Source of the DNA: Verrucomicrobiota bacterium
Lineage (GTDB): Bacteria > Chlamydiota > Chlamydiia > Chlamydiales > SM23-39
Direction of reading: 5' to 3'
DNA length: 41,850 nucleotides
Assembly: GCA_018968815.1 (NCBI GenBank)
Contig: JAGWZL010000016.1
Location: 1 to 41,850, forward strand
Shown: in pieces, positions 7,110 to 14,859 of the stretch
Layout of the letters: each line of letters opens with the position of its first letter
How positions within the stretch are numbered: the first letter of the stretch is position 1
Translations under genes and position numbers: made by a program
Notes under the pieces: model-generated
The model's input: only the letters and a program-made list of their open reading frames with translations
Database searches by the model: none
Told to the model about the DNA's origin: nothing

Positions 7110-8236
7110 TAAAGACCATATGTGAGCAGGCCTTCCTGCTCTTTAATTCCCAGCATGACATTCATATTCTGAATGGCTGAGCCAGCCGCCCCTTTTACAA
7201 GGTTGTCAATGACCGAGACCACTTTCACAACATTGCGCTCTTTTTCGTAATCAAAACCGATATGGCAAAAATTGGAGCCGACAACACGAGCAAGGCTAGG
7301 GTAAATATCGTATTCTTTTGCATTCGATTCTTTAGCAGTAGATGGGGCGTCATTGATTTGAATAAAATGTTCCTTTTTCTTGCCGTTTTTATAAAAATGA
7401 TTATAAATTGCACAGAGGTCTTGTCGACCCATTTTTTGTATCATCGACTTGGAAAGAGGGATGGTTGCAATAATAATGATTCCCCTAGCAAAGTTTCCAT
7501 GAATAGTCGTGAGGTCGACAGTCGGATTTTTCCCAGAAAGTTCATTGAGTCTTTGCTCAATTTCTAATCGATGTCGATGTCCGTTTAGATTGTAAGGGAG
7601 CATTGAACCAAAGGCATAAGCATGATGAAGGTCTTTTTTTAAAGAAGAACCGGCACCCGTTGTCCCATTGATCGCGCAAATATGGATGAGGGCATCAGGG
7701 TCAACAAGGTCTGTTTTAAGCAGAGGGATGATCCCAAGAACGGAAGCGATGACATAACAACCAGCATTCGCTACAAGATGAGCTGAGGCTATTTCTTTTC
7801 TAAAAAATTCAGTAATCCCTGACACTGTTTGATCTAAAAGTTGACTCGCTGTATGTCGGAGGCCATAGACACCTTCATAATCGGCCGCCTTCTTAAAGCG
7901 GAAGTCAGAGCTCAGATCGATCACCCTTGCCCCACGCTCCAAAAATGTGGGTACGTATTTCATAGCCTCTCCGGAAGGCGTGCAAAAAAACAGGATGTCG
8001 GGAACAGAGGATCGAGACAACAGTTCGTCAATTTTACGAAAAGTTAAATTAGATCCACGCAAGTTTGGGTGGACTCGCTCAAAGTGTTCCTCAGAACGGG
8101 AAACGGGTATAATATTCCGAACAACTGGATGGTTTAAAAGCAAACGACAGACTTCTCCTCCTGTTATACTTGAACCACCGATAACTGCAATTGTAACTTT
8201 TTTTCTAGGCACGATGGGCAATAGGATAATCCACAC
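7109..8236 (-). CDS. ArgC-like acyl-phosphate reductase
   Basis: Homologue of N-acetyl-gamma-glutamyl-phosphate reductase, an NADPH enzyme that turns an acyl phosphate into an aldehyde through a cysteine thioester. The N-terminal Rossmann motif is GGSSITGGE. The catalytic Cys is C160 in NAGCYVIA (usual NPGCYPT), and NGHRHRLEIEQ (H220, H222) stands for HRHxPEI. No other arginine genes are in view. Next to a PGK-like kinase, the simplest reading is reduction of phosphonolactoyl phosphate to 2-hydroxy-3-phosphonopropanal, the GAPDH-equivalent step. The start is uncertain: GTG at 8236, or GTG at 8212, which would give the typical short MPRKKVTIAVIGG lead. Divergent from the PhyH operon. Confidence 0.8.
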   Translation of the reverse strand: MWIILLPIVPRKKVTIAVIGGSSITGGEVCRLLLNHPVVRNIIPVSRSEEHFERVHPNLRGSNLTFRKIDELLSRSSVPDILFFCTPSGEAMKYVPTFLERGARVIDLSSDFRFKKAADYEGVYGLRHTASQLLDQTVSGITEFFRKEIASAHLVANAGCYVIASVLGIIPLLKTDLVDPDALIHICAINGTTGAGSSLKKDLHHAYAFGSMLPYNLNGHRHRLEIEQRLNELSGKNPTVDLTTIHGNFARGIIIIATIPLSKSMIQKMGRQDLCAIYNHFYKNGKKKEHFIQINDAPSTAKESNAKEYDIYPSLARVVGSNFCHIGFDYEKERNVVKVVSVIDNLVKGAAGSAIQNMNVMLGIKEQEGLLTYGL

Positions 8237-8370
8237 CTTCTAAAATTGCAAGATGTCAGTTAAAAAAATGATTAAGAGATTGAAAAAATCGATTTTTTTG
8301 ATATCGTGGATGTCTTGTAGTTAAAGAACCTCTCTGAAACTTTTTATTCAGATAGGTTCAAGGACAGAAA
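8237..8370. promoter_or_regulatory. Divergent intergenic region with an R1 half-repeat
   Basis: The 134-base gap separates argC-like and phyH genes that point away from each other, so it should hold both promoters. It is AT-rich with several A and T runs. TTGAAA near 8280 followed 16 bases later by TATCGT is a weak promoter candidate. CTGAAACTTTTT then ATTCAGATAGGTTC (about 8335-8361) is a half copy of R1. AAGGA lies just before the phyH ATG. Confidence 0.4.
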
Positions 8371-9150
8371 ATGGACCCAAAAGCTTTCCAGGATTGTGGC
8401 TTTATTTTGCTTAAAGACGTCATCCCTAAACATAAAATAAGTTCAGTGCTTAGTGAAATTAAATTGATTGAAGATCGCTTAGATCTCACAAATCATAACT
8501 ATTTCTACGAAAATTCATTAATCGACCAAAATAAAAAATTGTTAAGAAGGATTGAAAAGGCTGCTGATATCAGTACAGTCAACGACCTTCTACAATCAAA
8601 GGCACTTTTCGAAATGCTCGAAAACTGTACAGAGAAAAAACAAACTCTGTTTAAGGATAAGCTCAATTGTAAATTGCCTGGTGGCCAAGGGTTTCGTCCC
8701 CATATAGATGGACATTTTTATTGGATTGATCAGAGTGGCAAAAGAAGAAAAGGATGGTCAGAATACGGGCTTGATTTTGTTTCAGTTGTGATTCCTCTTG
8801 AACCCTCGACTATAGAGAATGGTTCTTTGCAGATAGCAGACAAGAATCTTACCTTAAAACACTTCGGAAAGTCATGGGATGAGATTGCGAACCGCCTAAG
8901 TGAAGAGAATGGTTATATCCAGTTAGATGATCTTCCCTTATTCCCCATGGTGACTGTGGAAATGTTTCCGGGAGATGTGTTTATTTTTGATTGGCTGAAT
9001 GCTCATGGCTCTGAGAAAAACCTTTCTCAAATGGCAAGAAGAACCGTTTTTGCGACCTATTTGCCAACAGTTTACGGTAATCAACGCGAACATTATTACA
9101 CAGAAAAGTTGCATAGCCAACGAAGTGTGGCTAAAAAAGCTCTCCTTTAA
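8371..9150 (+). CDS. PhyH-family Fe(II)/2-oxoglutarate dioxygenase
   Basis: Phytanoyl-CoA dioxygenase-type, 259 aa. The 2-His-1-Asp iron site is visible as H111 and D113 (PHIDGHFYW) and distal H212 (NAHGS), with R223/R224 in ARRTVFATY to bind 2-oxoglutarate. Such enzymes hydroxylate unactivated carbons, and PhyH relatives act on phosphonates in other systems (PhnY*, which hydroxylates 2-aminoethylphosphonate). Placed first in an operon with a radical SAM protein and the PEP mutase, it probably hydroxylates the phosphonate or a conjugate. The substrate cannot be told from sequence. A good Shine-Dalgarno (AAGGA) lies before the ATG, and the next gene follows after 27 bases. Confidence 0.8.
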   Translation: MDPKAFQDCGFILLKDVIPKHKISSVLSEIKLIEDRLDLTNHNYFYENSLIDQNKKLLRRIEKAADISTVNDLLQSKALFEMLENCTEKKQTLFKDKLNCKLPGGQGFRPHIDGHFYWIDQSGKRRKGWSEYGLDFVSVVIPLEPSTIENGSLQIADKNLTLKHFGKSWDEIANRLSEENGYIQLDDLPLFPMVTVEMFPGDVFIFDWLNAHGSEKNLSQMARRTVFATYLPTVYGNQREHYYTEKLHSQRSVAKKALL

Positions 9151-9177
9151 CTGAATTAATTATATTTAAGGACTGTT

Positions 9178-10098
9178 GTGCGTCAGAGGCTTAGAATTAA
9201 TCTTAATATTGGTGCTGGTTGTTTTGTTAGGTGCATAGGGTGCTATAATCACTTTGGGAAGTCTTTTGTCGATAAAAACGTAATTTTGACCTTTTTACGT
9301 TATATGAGAGAGCACGGAAGTGACCATGTGACCATTGGCGGAGGTGATCCTCTAACTTATCCTGATATTCTTTCTCTACTTGAAAGCATTAAAGAACTTG
9401 GATTTCGGATCAATTTAGATACTGTAGGGACTCCCTTACTATCAGACGCTGAGTCAATATTTTTCAAAAGAGTTTCAGTGCAAAAAATAGATGCAGGGAC
9501 ATTAGCGCGATTAGTCGATTTGCTGGGAATTCCGCTCGACGGCCCAAGCAGTGAAGTGATTGCAACCTTTCGCGCCAATAGAGCACATATCTATGAAGAA
9601 CAAATAGCAATATTAAAGCTGCTCGATTCTCTACATGCTACAGTTTGTATTAACACAGTTGTTCATCAAGGAAATATCCAATATTTGCAGTCTCTTCCTG
9701 AACTCATTAAAAGCTTTTCCAGCGTCGTGAAGTGGCAGCTTTTTCAGTTCATGCCAATAGGCCCTCTAGCCTTCAAGAATAAAGAAAAGTATCTTATTGA
9801 AGACAGAGATTTTTCTTTATTCAAGGAACGCTTGCTTCACTCTATCGAGGATCTCGCTTTTCGCGAAAAATTAGAGTTTAAAAGCCGAGCAGACAGGAAG
9901 GGCAACTACCTTTTTATTGATTCCGATGGAGTAGCTTGGGTGCCTAATGTTTCCTATTCATTAAAGTGGGAAAGTGAAACAGACAATACTAATCAGAAAA
10001 CAATTATTGGTCGGATCAGTGAAATGGATGATTTCCCAAAAATTAAATCTGTTATTTTAGAGCCACAAAATTACTTAGATACTAATAAAACAAGATGA
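9178..10098 (+). CDS. Radical SAM protein of unknown reaction
   Basis: Radical S-adenosylmethionine enzyme, 306 aa. It has the CX3CX2C cluster motif (C15, C19, C22 in GCFVRCIGC) near the N-terminus and GGGDPLTYPD, the GGE-like SAM-binding strand. No cobalamin-binding domain precedes it, and no SPASM or other extra Cys cluster is seen, so it is unlike the B12-dependent methylase Fom3. The GTG start has AAGGA a few bases upstream. It sits between the PhyH gene and the PEP mutase with gaps of 27 and 4 bases, so it belongs to the same transcript. A role in modifying the phosphonate product is inferred from position, and the reaction is unknown. Confidence 0.75.
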   Translation: MRQRLRINLNIGAGCFVRCIGCYNHFGKSFVDKNVILTFLRYMREHGSDHVTIGGGDPLTYPDILSLLESIKELGFRINLDTVGTPLLSDAESIFFKRVSVQKIDAGTLARLVDLLGIPLDGPSSEVIATFRANRAHIYEEQIAILKLLDSLHATVCINTVVHQGNIQYLQSLPELIKSFSSVVKWQLFQFMPIGPLAFKNKEKYLIEDRDFSLFKERLLHSIEDLAFREKLEFKSRADRKGNYLFIDSDGVAWVPNVSYSLKWESETDNTNQKTIIGRISEMDDFPKIKSVILEPQNYLDTNKTR

Positions 10099-10102
10099 TA
10101 TT

Positions 10103-11428
10103 ATGAATCCATCTAAAGAGACAACTGTTTACGTTTCAATGTCTGCAGATTTTCTCCATGCAGGGCATGTAAACCTGATTGCCCATGCAGCAAAGCTTGG
10201 GCGAGTAGTTGTTGGACTCATGACAGACGCCGCTATACAGACATATAAAAAACCTTCTTTTCTCGATTATCAAAAAAGGTACGAAGTAGTGAAAATGATT
10301 CGAGATGTAGATGAAGTGATCCCGCAAAAGACTTTAGATTATACAGAGAATTTATTGAAACTTAAACCCGATTACGTTGTGCATGGAGACGACTGGAAAA
10401 AAGGAGGGTTGGTAGAGACCCGCAAAAAAGTTTTAGAGGTTCTCTCCTTATGGGGTGGTCAATTGATCGAACTTCCCTACACTGAAAGTATTTCTTCTAC
10501 AAAAATTAAAAGAGAGATTTTTGAAAGAAATATGACCCCCTATTTTCGTTTAAAAAGCTTGAAAGAGCTCCTCCGCATGGGTTTTCCTCTTCGCGCGATG
10601 GAGGCTCACAACGCTCTCAGCGCGAGCATTGTAGATGCTGCCCATACCCACAGAGAGGATGGAACGAGGAAATCGTTTGACGCCCTGTGGTTTAGCAGTC
10701 TCACCGATTCAGCCAGCAGAGGAAAAGCGGACGTTGAAATCGTTGATTTAACATCTAAGTTATTAACTATTAGAGAAATGCTTAACGTAACGAGTAAACC
10801 AATCATTATTGATTTGGATACGGGAGGAACGATTCCGCAATTTGTCGAAAGTGTCAAATCATTAGAGAGCATTGGAGTCTCAGCGATATGTATAGAAGAT
10901 AAAACAGGACCTAAGCTGAACTCACTTTATGGCAATTCAGTGGCTCACTTCCAGGACACGGTTGAAAATTTTTGCGAAAAAATCGCCTTAGGAAAAAGAG
11001 CCCAGATTAGCGAAGATTTTGTTTTGATTGCTAGAGTAGAAAGTCTGGTCCTTGGTAAAGGAATTGAAGATGCTTTAAAAAGAGCCTTGGCCTATGTTGA
11101 GGCAGGTGCTGATATGATTTTAATCCATAGTGTGAGCAGCAAATTTGAAGAAGTCGATCAGTTTTGTCAACTGTTTCGAGAAAAGAAAAGGACACCGTTA
11201 GTGGCCATCCCAACCAAATATAACAGCACCTATGAAGCGCAAATGTTTGCGTCTGGAGTAGATATGGTAATCTATGCGAATCATCTTTTAAGAAGCGCCT
11301 ATTTGGCCATGCAAGAAACAGCCAAAACCATTCTCCAATTCGACCGCTCATTAGAAGCAGAGCAAGGTTGCATTTCTGTGGATCAGCTGTTAAAGTTTGG
11401 AGAGTCTGTTTTAGAACGAATCAGGTGA
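10103..11428 (+). CDS. pepM: Bifunctional cytidylyltransferase / phosphoenolpyruvate mutase
   Basis: Two domains. Residues 5-140 are a nucleotidyltransferase of the HxGH class: HAGH at 19-22, a YEVVKMIRDVDEVI helix and ISSTKIKR at 130-137, close in style to glycerol-3-phosphate cytidylyltransferase (TagD). Residues about 150-430 are PEP mutase, which rearranges PEP to phosphonopyruvate and forms the C-P bond. EAHNALSA, DLDTGG and the diagnostic EDKTGPKLNS (265-274, the EDKxxxxxNS motif separating mutases from isocitrate-lyase-like enzymes) are all present. Fom1 of the fosfomycin pathway has the same fusion, and its N-terminal domain makes a CMP-phosphonate. Here it probably both opens the pathway and later activates the phosphonate with CTP. 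The ABC ATPase gene begins two bases after its stop. Confidence 0.92.
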   Translation: MNPSKETTVYVSMSADFLHAGHVNLIAHAAKLGRVVVGLMTDAAIQTYKKPSFLDYQKRYEVVKMIRDVDEVIPQKTLDYTENLLKLKPDYVVHGDDWKKGGLVETRKKVLEVLSLWGGQLIELPYTESISSTKIKREIFERNMTPYFRLKSLKELLRMGFPLRAMEAHNALSASIVDAAHTHREDGTRKSFDALWFSSLTDSASRGKADVEIVDLTSKLLTIREMLNVTSKPIIIDLDTGGTIPQFVESVKSLESIGVSAICIEDKTGPKLNSLYGNSVAHFQDTVENFCEKIALGKRAQISEDFVLIARVESLVLGKGIEDALKRALAYVEAGADMILIHSVSSKFEEVDQFCQLFREKKRTPLVAIPTKYNSTYEAQMFASGVDMVIYANHLLRSAYLAMQETAKTILQFDRSLEAEQGCISVDQLLKFGESVLERIR

Positions 11429-11429
11429 A

Positions 11430-12407
11430 ATGTACGCAATTTTTACTAAAGACCTTAAAAAGAGTTTCTCTGTTTCCTCACCGATTGAAGGGTCATGGAC
11501 TCAAAAAATTAAAAATTATTTTTTTCCTAGGAAAAAAGTTCTTTTCGCTGTCGACGGTCTCAATTTAGCGATTAAAAAGGGAGAAAGAGTCGCTTTCATA
11601 GGCCCAAATGGGGCTGGGAAGTCCACCACTATTAAATTGCTTACAGGGATAGTTTGTCCCAGCGAGGGAACAGTTGAGATCTTGGGCCAGAACCCTCATA
11701 AAGCGAGGAAGTCGCTGGCTTTTATAATTAGCGCTATTTTTGGCCATACCTCGAAACTTTGGCACCACTTACCCATTGGAGAATCTTACCGTTTATTAGC
11801 TGCCATTTACGATATTTCTGAAGCTGATTTTCAAAAACGATTGAATGATTTAAGCCATAAGTTTGGGGTTGTCTCTCTCTTGCATAAGTCGGCAAGGCAG
11901 CTTTCACTAGGCGAAAAAATGCGCTGTGAAATTGTCGCAAGCCTCCTCCACAAGCCCCAAATTCTTTTCTTAGATGAACCCACAATCGGTCTGGATATGG
12001 TCGCTAAAACGACGATTCGAGAGCTACTTCGTTCTCTTTCTGAAAAAGAAGGGATGACTCTTTTGTTGACTTCGCATGATACAGATGATGTGGAATCAGT
12101 TTGTGACCGAGTCCTTGTTATTGACCATGGTAGATTGGTTTTAGATGATACGATTATGCACCTAAAAACCAACTTTATGAGAAAGAAAACACTCCACCTT
12201 ATTTCAGAAGAAGAAAACCTTTCTTTTGCTCACAGAGGGGTTCGTATTTTAGAGAATCTTCCGTATCAGCTGAAAATTGAAATCGACTTGGGAGCAACTT
12301 CTCTAAAGGAAGTGGTTGATCTATTAGTTGAGAAATTTACGATTAAAGACCTTACGATTGAAAATCCTTCCCTTGAATCTATACTCAGAACTATTTATGC
12401 CAAATAA
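11430..12407 (+). CDS. ABC exporter ATPase (COG4586 type)
   Basis: ATP-binding subunit of an ABC-2 type exporter, 325 aa. Walker A is GPNGAGKST, the signature is LSLGE, Walker B is ILFLDEPTIGLD, and the switch His follows in LLTSHD. The N-terminal extension before the P-loop and the stretch IFGHTSKLWHHLP match the COG4586 group, whose members pair with two unlike permeases (COG4587 and COG3694), exactly as here. AGGTGAA lies directly before the ATG. Being co-transcribed with the PEP mutase, it may drive export of the phosphonate or a lipid/sugar conjugate, and self-protection is another option. Confidence 0.85.
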   Translation: MYAIFTKDLKKSFSVSSPIEGSWTQKIKNYFFPRKKVLFAVDGLNLAIKKGERVAFIGPNGAGKSTTIKLLTGIVCPSEGTVEILGQNPHKARKSLAFIISAIFGHTSKLWHHLPIGESYRLLAAIYDISEADFQKRLNDLSHKFGVVSLLHKSARQLSLGEKMRCEIVASLLHKPQILFLDEPTIGLDMVAKTTIRELLRSLSEKEGMTLLLTSHDTDDVESVCDRVLVIDHGRLVLDDTIMHLKTNFMRKKTLHLISEEENLSFAHRGVRILENLPYQLKIEIDLGATSLKEVVDLLVEKFTIKDLTIENPSLESILRTIYAK

Positions 12408-13140
12408 ATATCTTCTTAGCATTGGATATGGGATCAAGCAACAGCTTAGCGAAAGAGGGCAACTCATTGGTCGTATGATCGTCTATTCGATGGTTATTGC
12501 TCTCTTTTCACAAATTTTCAAAGCTGTTGAAGCTCCATCCTTTCAATTTTTGTATTTTGGAATGACTCAAGTAGTCACTTTATCTACTTTTCTTGTGGCA
12601 TTTGAGATTGCTTTGGACATGCAAAAAGGACAAATCACCTACTTTCTCATTTCTCCAGTACATTATATCGGATATCGATTGTTCCATGCTCTTGGTGTCT
12701 CGACAGTTAGATATACCCTGCTGATTTTATGCTACCTAGCGATTGAGCTATTTTTTAATAAGCATTTTCCTTCCGGCTTTCTTGTCGGGGTTATTTCGGG
12801 GATTGCAGGTATTTTTCTCTATACTCTTCTTTCAGTTCTTTTGGGGATGATTTCATTTTGGACCAAAGACATAAGGCCAATTGTTTATTTAAATTTAACA
12901 GCGACCTTTTGTTTCGGTGGGCTTATTGTCCCTCTCGATGATTATCCACCATTTATTCGCCTTATCAGCTTCGTAACACCTTACCCTTGGATTCTGTGGT
13001 GGCCTGCCAATCAAATGGCAGGCAATTCGCAGCCATTCTATTATTTTTTTATCTGGTTATTTTGGAGCGTGGTCTTAGGTGCTGTAGTCCTCTTTTTCTA
13101 TCGGAAATACGTCCGATTAGTGGCGAGGGGAGAGGGATGA
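12397..13140 (+). CDS. ABC-2 type permease subunit 1 (COG4587-like)
   Basis: Integral membrane protein of about 247 aa with roughly six hydrophobic segments. It starts MPNKYLLSIGYGIKQQ, a short cytoplasmic lead typical of this permease group. I use the ATG at 12397, which overlaps the ATPase stop by 11 bases; a longer frame opens at 12328. It carries no ATPase motifs. Together with the ATPase upstream and the second permease downstream it forms a three-part ABC-2 exporter. The substrate is not visible in the sequence. Confidence 0.75.
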   Translation: MPNKYLLSIGYGIKQQLSERGQLIGRMIVYSMVIALFSQIFKAVEAPSFQFLYFGMTQVVTLSTFLVAFEIALDMQKGQITYFLISPVHYIGYRLFHALGVSTVRYTLLILCYLAIELFFNKHFPSGFLVGVISGIAGIFLYTLLSVLLGMISFWTKDIRPIVYLNLTATFCFGGLIVPLDDYPPFIRLISFVTPYPWILWWPANQMAGNSQPFYYFFIWLFWSVVLGAVVLFFYRKYVRLVARGEG

Positions 13141-13904
13141 GCTCTTTTCTCACATCAGCACTGAAAGCGAACTTCAGGCTCTCATTCAGATTTCGCCTTG
13201 CCTTTCTATCGACTCTTGTGATTATTTTCATGAAACAGATTTTTTTTCTTATCACATGGAGCTTTTTTTTTAATAAATACAAATCTATTCATGGCTGGGA
13301 TTTTTCTGAGATGCTCGCTATGTATGGAATCGTCACTTTTGCTATTGGTTTTGTCGAACTTTTTTTTTATGGTCTTAAAGATTTGCCTCGCATCATTGAA
13401 ACACATCAAATTGACATATTTCTTCTTCAGCCCAAAAATTTGATCTTAAACATTGCCTTGTCAAAGGGGAATTTAGGAGGGATTGGTGAAATGCTCTTAG
13501 GTGTTTTCTTGCTCGCTTATTCACAGCATCTTTATTCCTTAATGATCCCTTTTATTTTATCGGGAGCAATCTTGTTTATTTTTAGTCTTTACCTCTATTT
13601 GGGTTCGATTGCTTTTTTCTTAAAAAATTCTACTGGCTTTATTTATGAGCTCTATCAGAATGCCACGATTGTCGCTACGCAACCCAATTCTGCCTATAGT
13701 GGACTATTTTGGATGTTCACGTTAACGATTCTACCGACAGCCTATGTCAGCTATTTCCCTGTTGAGTACTTAAGGACAGGTATGTGGATTCATCTTTTAT
13801 ATGCATTCCTAGGTATTGTGGTATTTTTTGCGATTGCATGCGGGCTATTTCGTTTTGGTTTGAAGCAATATGAGTCTGGATCCGCAATGGCTCACCGTTT
13901 CTAG
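13137..13904 (+). CDS. ABC-2 type permease subunit 2 (COG3694/DUF990-like)
   Basis: Second membrane subunit, 255 aa with about six hydrophobic helices. The ATG at 13137 overlaps the TGA of the first permease (ATGA) and is preceded by GGGGAGAGGG, so this start is well supported over the earlier in-frame Met. RFRLAFLSTLV and the loop GLKDLPRIIETHQIDIFLLQP fit the DUF990 family, where this subunit pairs with COG4586/COG4587 partners. It is the last gene of the phyH-radical SAM-pepM-ABC operon, which ends at the palindrome beginning one base later. Confidence 0.8.
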   Translation: MSSFLTSALKANFRLSFRFRLAFLSTLVIIFMKQIFFLITWSFFFNKYKSIHGWDFSEMLAMYGIVTFAIGFVELFFYGLKDLPRIIETHQIDIFLLQPKNLILNIALSKGNLGGIGEMLLGVFLLAYSQHLYSLMIPFILSGAILFIFSLYLYLGSIAFFLKNSTGFIYELYQNATIVATQPNSAYSGLFWMFTLTILPTAYVSYFPVEYLRTGMWIHLLYAFLGIVVFFAIACGLFRFGLKQYESGSAMAHRF

Positions 13905-13990
13905 GAACCTATCCCAGTAAAATTTTTCGCCGAGTTTTTGGTTCAAAAGAACCGAAAAATCGGCTGAAACTTTTTACTGGAATAGGTTCA
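13905..13990. terminator. R1 palindrome between convergent genes, likely two-way terminator
   Basis: Left arm GAACCTATCCCAGTAAAA (13905-13922) pairs with the right arm ending TTTTACTGGAATAGGTTC at about 13990, with a second inner pairing GGTTCAAAAGAACC in the centre. The repeat fills the whole gap between the permease and GNAT genes and overlaps the GNAT stop. It is the most complete R1 copy in the window. Confidence 0.7.
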
Positions 13991-14647
13991 GCGGACGGTT
14001 TTGTACATGTGGACTAAATCTACATACTCTTCTTGGTGTTTAGTCCCTTTGGGAAGCCTACCCCATTCGTGAAAATCACATTTTCGATAAAGTTGAATTG
14101 CGGTAGAGTTCGTCGAGTGAACTGAAAGAGTGATGATTTGTAATGAGGGCAAGCTATGAACTGCTTCTTGAAGGACAGCATTCATCAGCAACTTTCCGAC
14201 TCCTTGCCTCCTCCATTCCTTGGCTACTGAGATAGCAAGAATCCCTACATGCGCTTCTGTTTTTGTTTGCATTTCAACGCCAGCAATTCCAATCAAATGA
14301 TCGCGATGAAAAGCAAGAAGCTGGACTGCTCTTTGTTCTGAGATTTTATTCAATAGAGAGTCTAAATATTTTTCCTCTTCCTCCAAGGAAATTTGTTCAC
14401 CCTGTTGGCGAATAAAAGTCCTCTCTAAGGAGAGCGTATTGATATAGCCTCTCATTGCCGACGCATCTGATGCACGCGGGCAGCGAAATAAGACATCTAC
14501 TTGATTTCCTTGTCTCTTTGAGAAAATCACTTTGGCCGCCTCTATTACTTTCATAGACAGTTGCCTAGAAATAAACCCTCCTACAACACAGGATAGGCCT
14601 ATGATAACACAAGCTTTTGCTCCTGAAACAGAAGTGATCGATGCCAC
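13988..14647 (-). CDS. GNAT-family acetyltransferase with N-terminal hydrophobic segment
   Basis: Residues about 50-215 form a GNAT N-acetyltransferase domain with the acetyl-CoA loop RRQGVGKLLM and a following strand ITLSVHSTNSTAIQLYRKCDF. These enzymes move acetyl groups from acetyl-CoA to amines. The GTG start (14645-14647) has GGGAG seven bases upstream and gives an N-terminal hydrophobic stretch (ACVIIGLSCVVGGFI) that may anchor the protein; a Met at 14554 would omit it. Phosphonate clusters sometimes include a GNAT as self-resistance (the PAT/DehX kind). That idea requires an amino group on the product and is speculative. Convergent to the ABC operon. Confidence 0.75.
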   Translation of the reverse strand: MASITSVSGAKACVIIGLSCVVGGFISRQLSMKVIEAAKVIFSKRQGNQVDVLFRCPRASDASAMRGYINTLSLERTFIRQQGEQISLEEEEKYLDSLLNKISEQRAVQLLAFHRDHLIGIAGVEMQTKTEAHVGILAISVAKEWRRQGVGKLLMNAVLQEAVHSLPSLQIITLSVHSTNSTAIQLYRKCDFHEWGRLPKGTKHQEEYVDLVHMYKTVR

Positions 14648-14859
14648 CAGCTCGCTCCCGCCAACAGTTTTCTGCAGGATAGCTTAGGCTTAAAAAATAT
14701 TTTTTGCAATTTTAGAAAAAGAACCCTCCAATTTTCCGCAGGTGGGTGGAACCCGAGGGAATTTTTAGGACCTATCTTAATAAAATTTTTCGTCGATTTT
14801 TTCACGAGCGGTATAAAGCCAATTCGGGTATTCTGACCCATCCTAAAAGGATGGTGTCT
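14648..14859. repeat. R2 copy 2 followed by an R1 half-repeat
   Basis: CAATTTTCCGCAGGTGGGTG from 14730 onward repeats 2060-2115 in the same orientation. It continues as GGACCTATCTTAATAAAA and TTTTTCGTCGATTTTTTC (about 14769-14802), which match the R1 left arm. The gap lies upstream of both divergent neighbours. AAAGGA near 14845 is the Shine-Dalgarno sequence of the next gene. Confidence 0.65.

Noticed and set aside
7109-8236. ArgC homologue as part of arginine biosynthesis
   Set aside because: No other arginine gene is in view, and the kinase, dehydrogenase and PEP mutase neighbours fit an acyl-phosphate step in the phosphonate route better. Not fully excluded.
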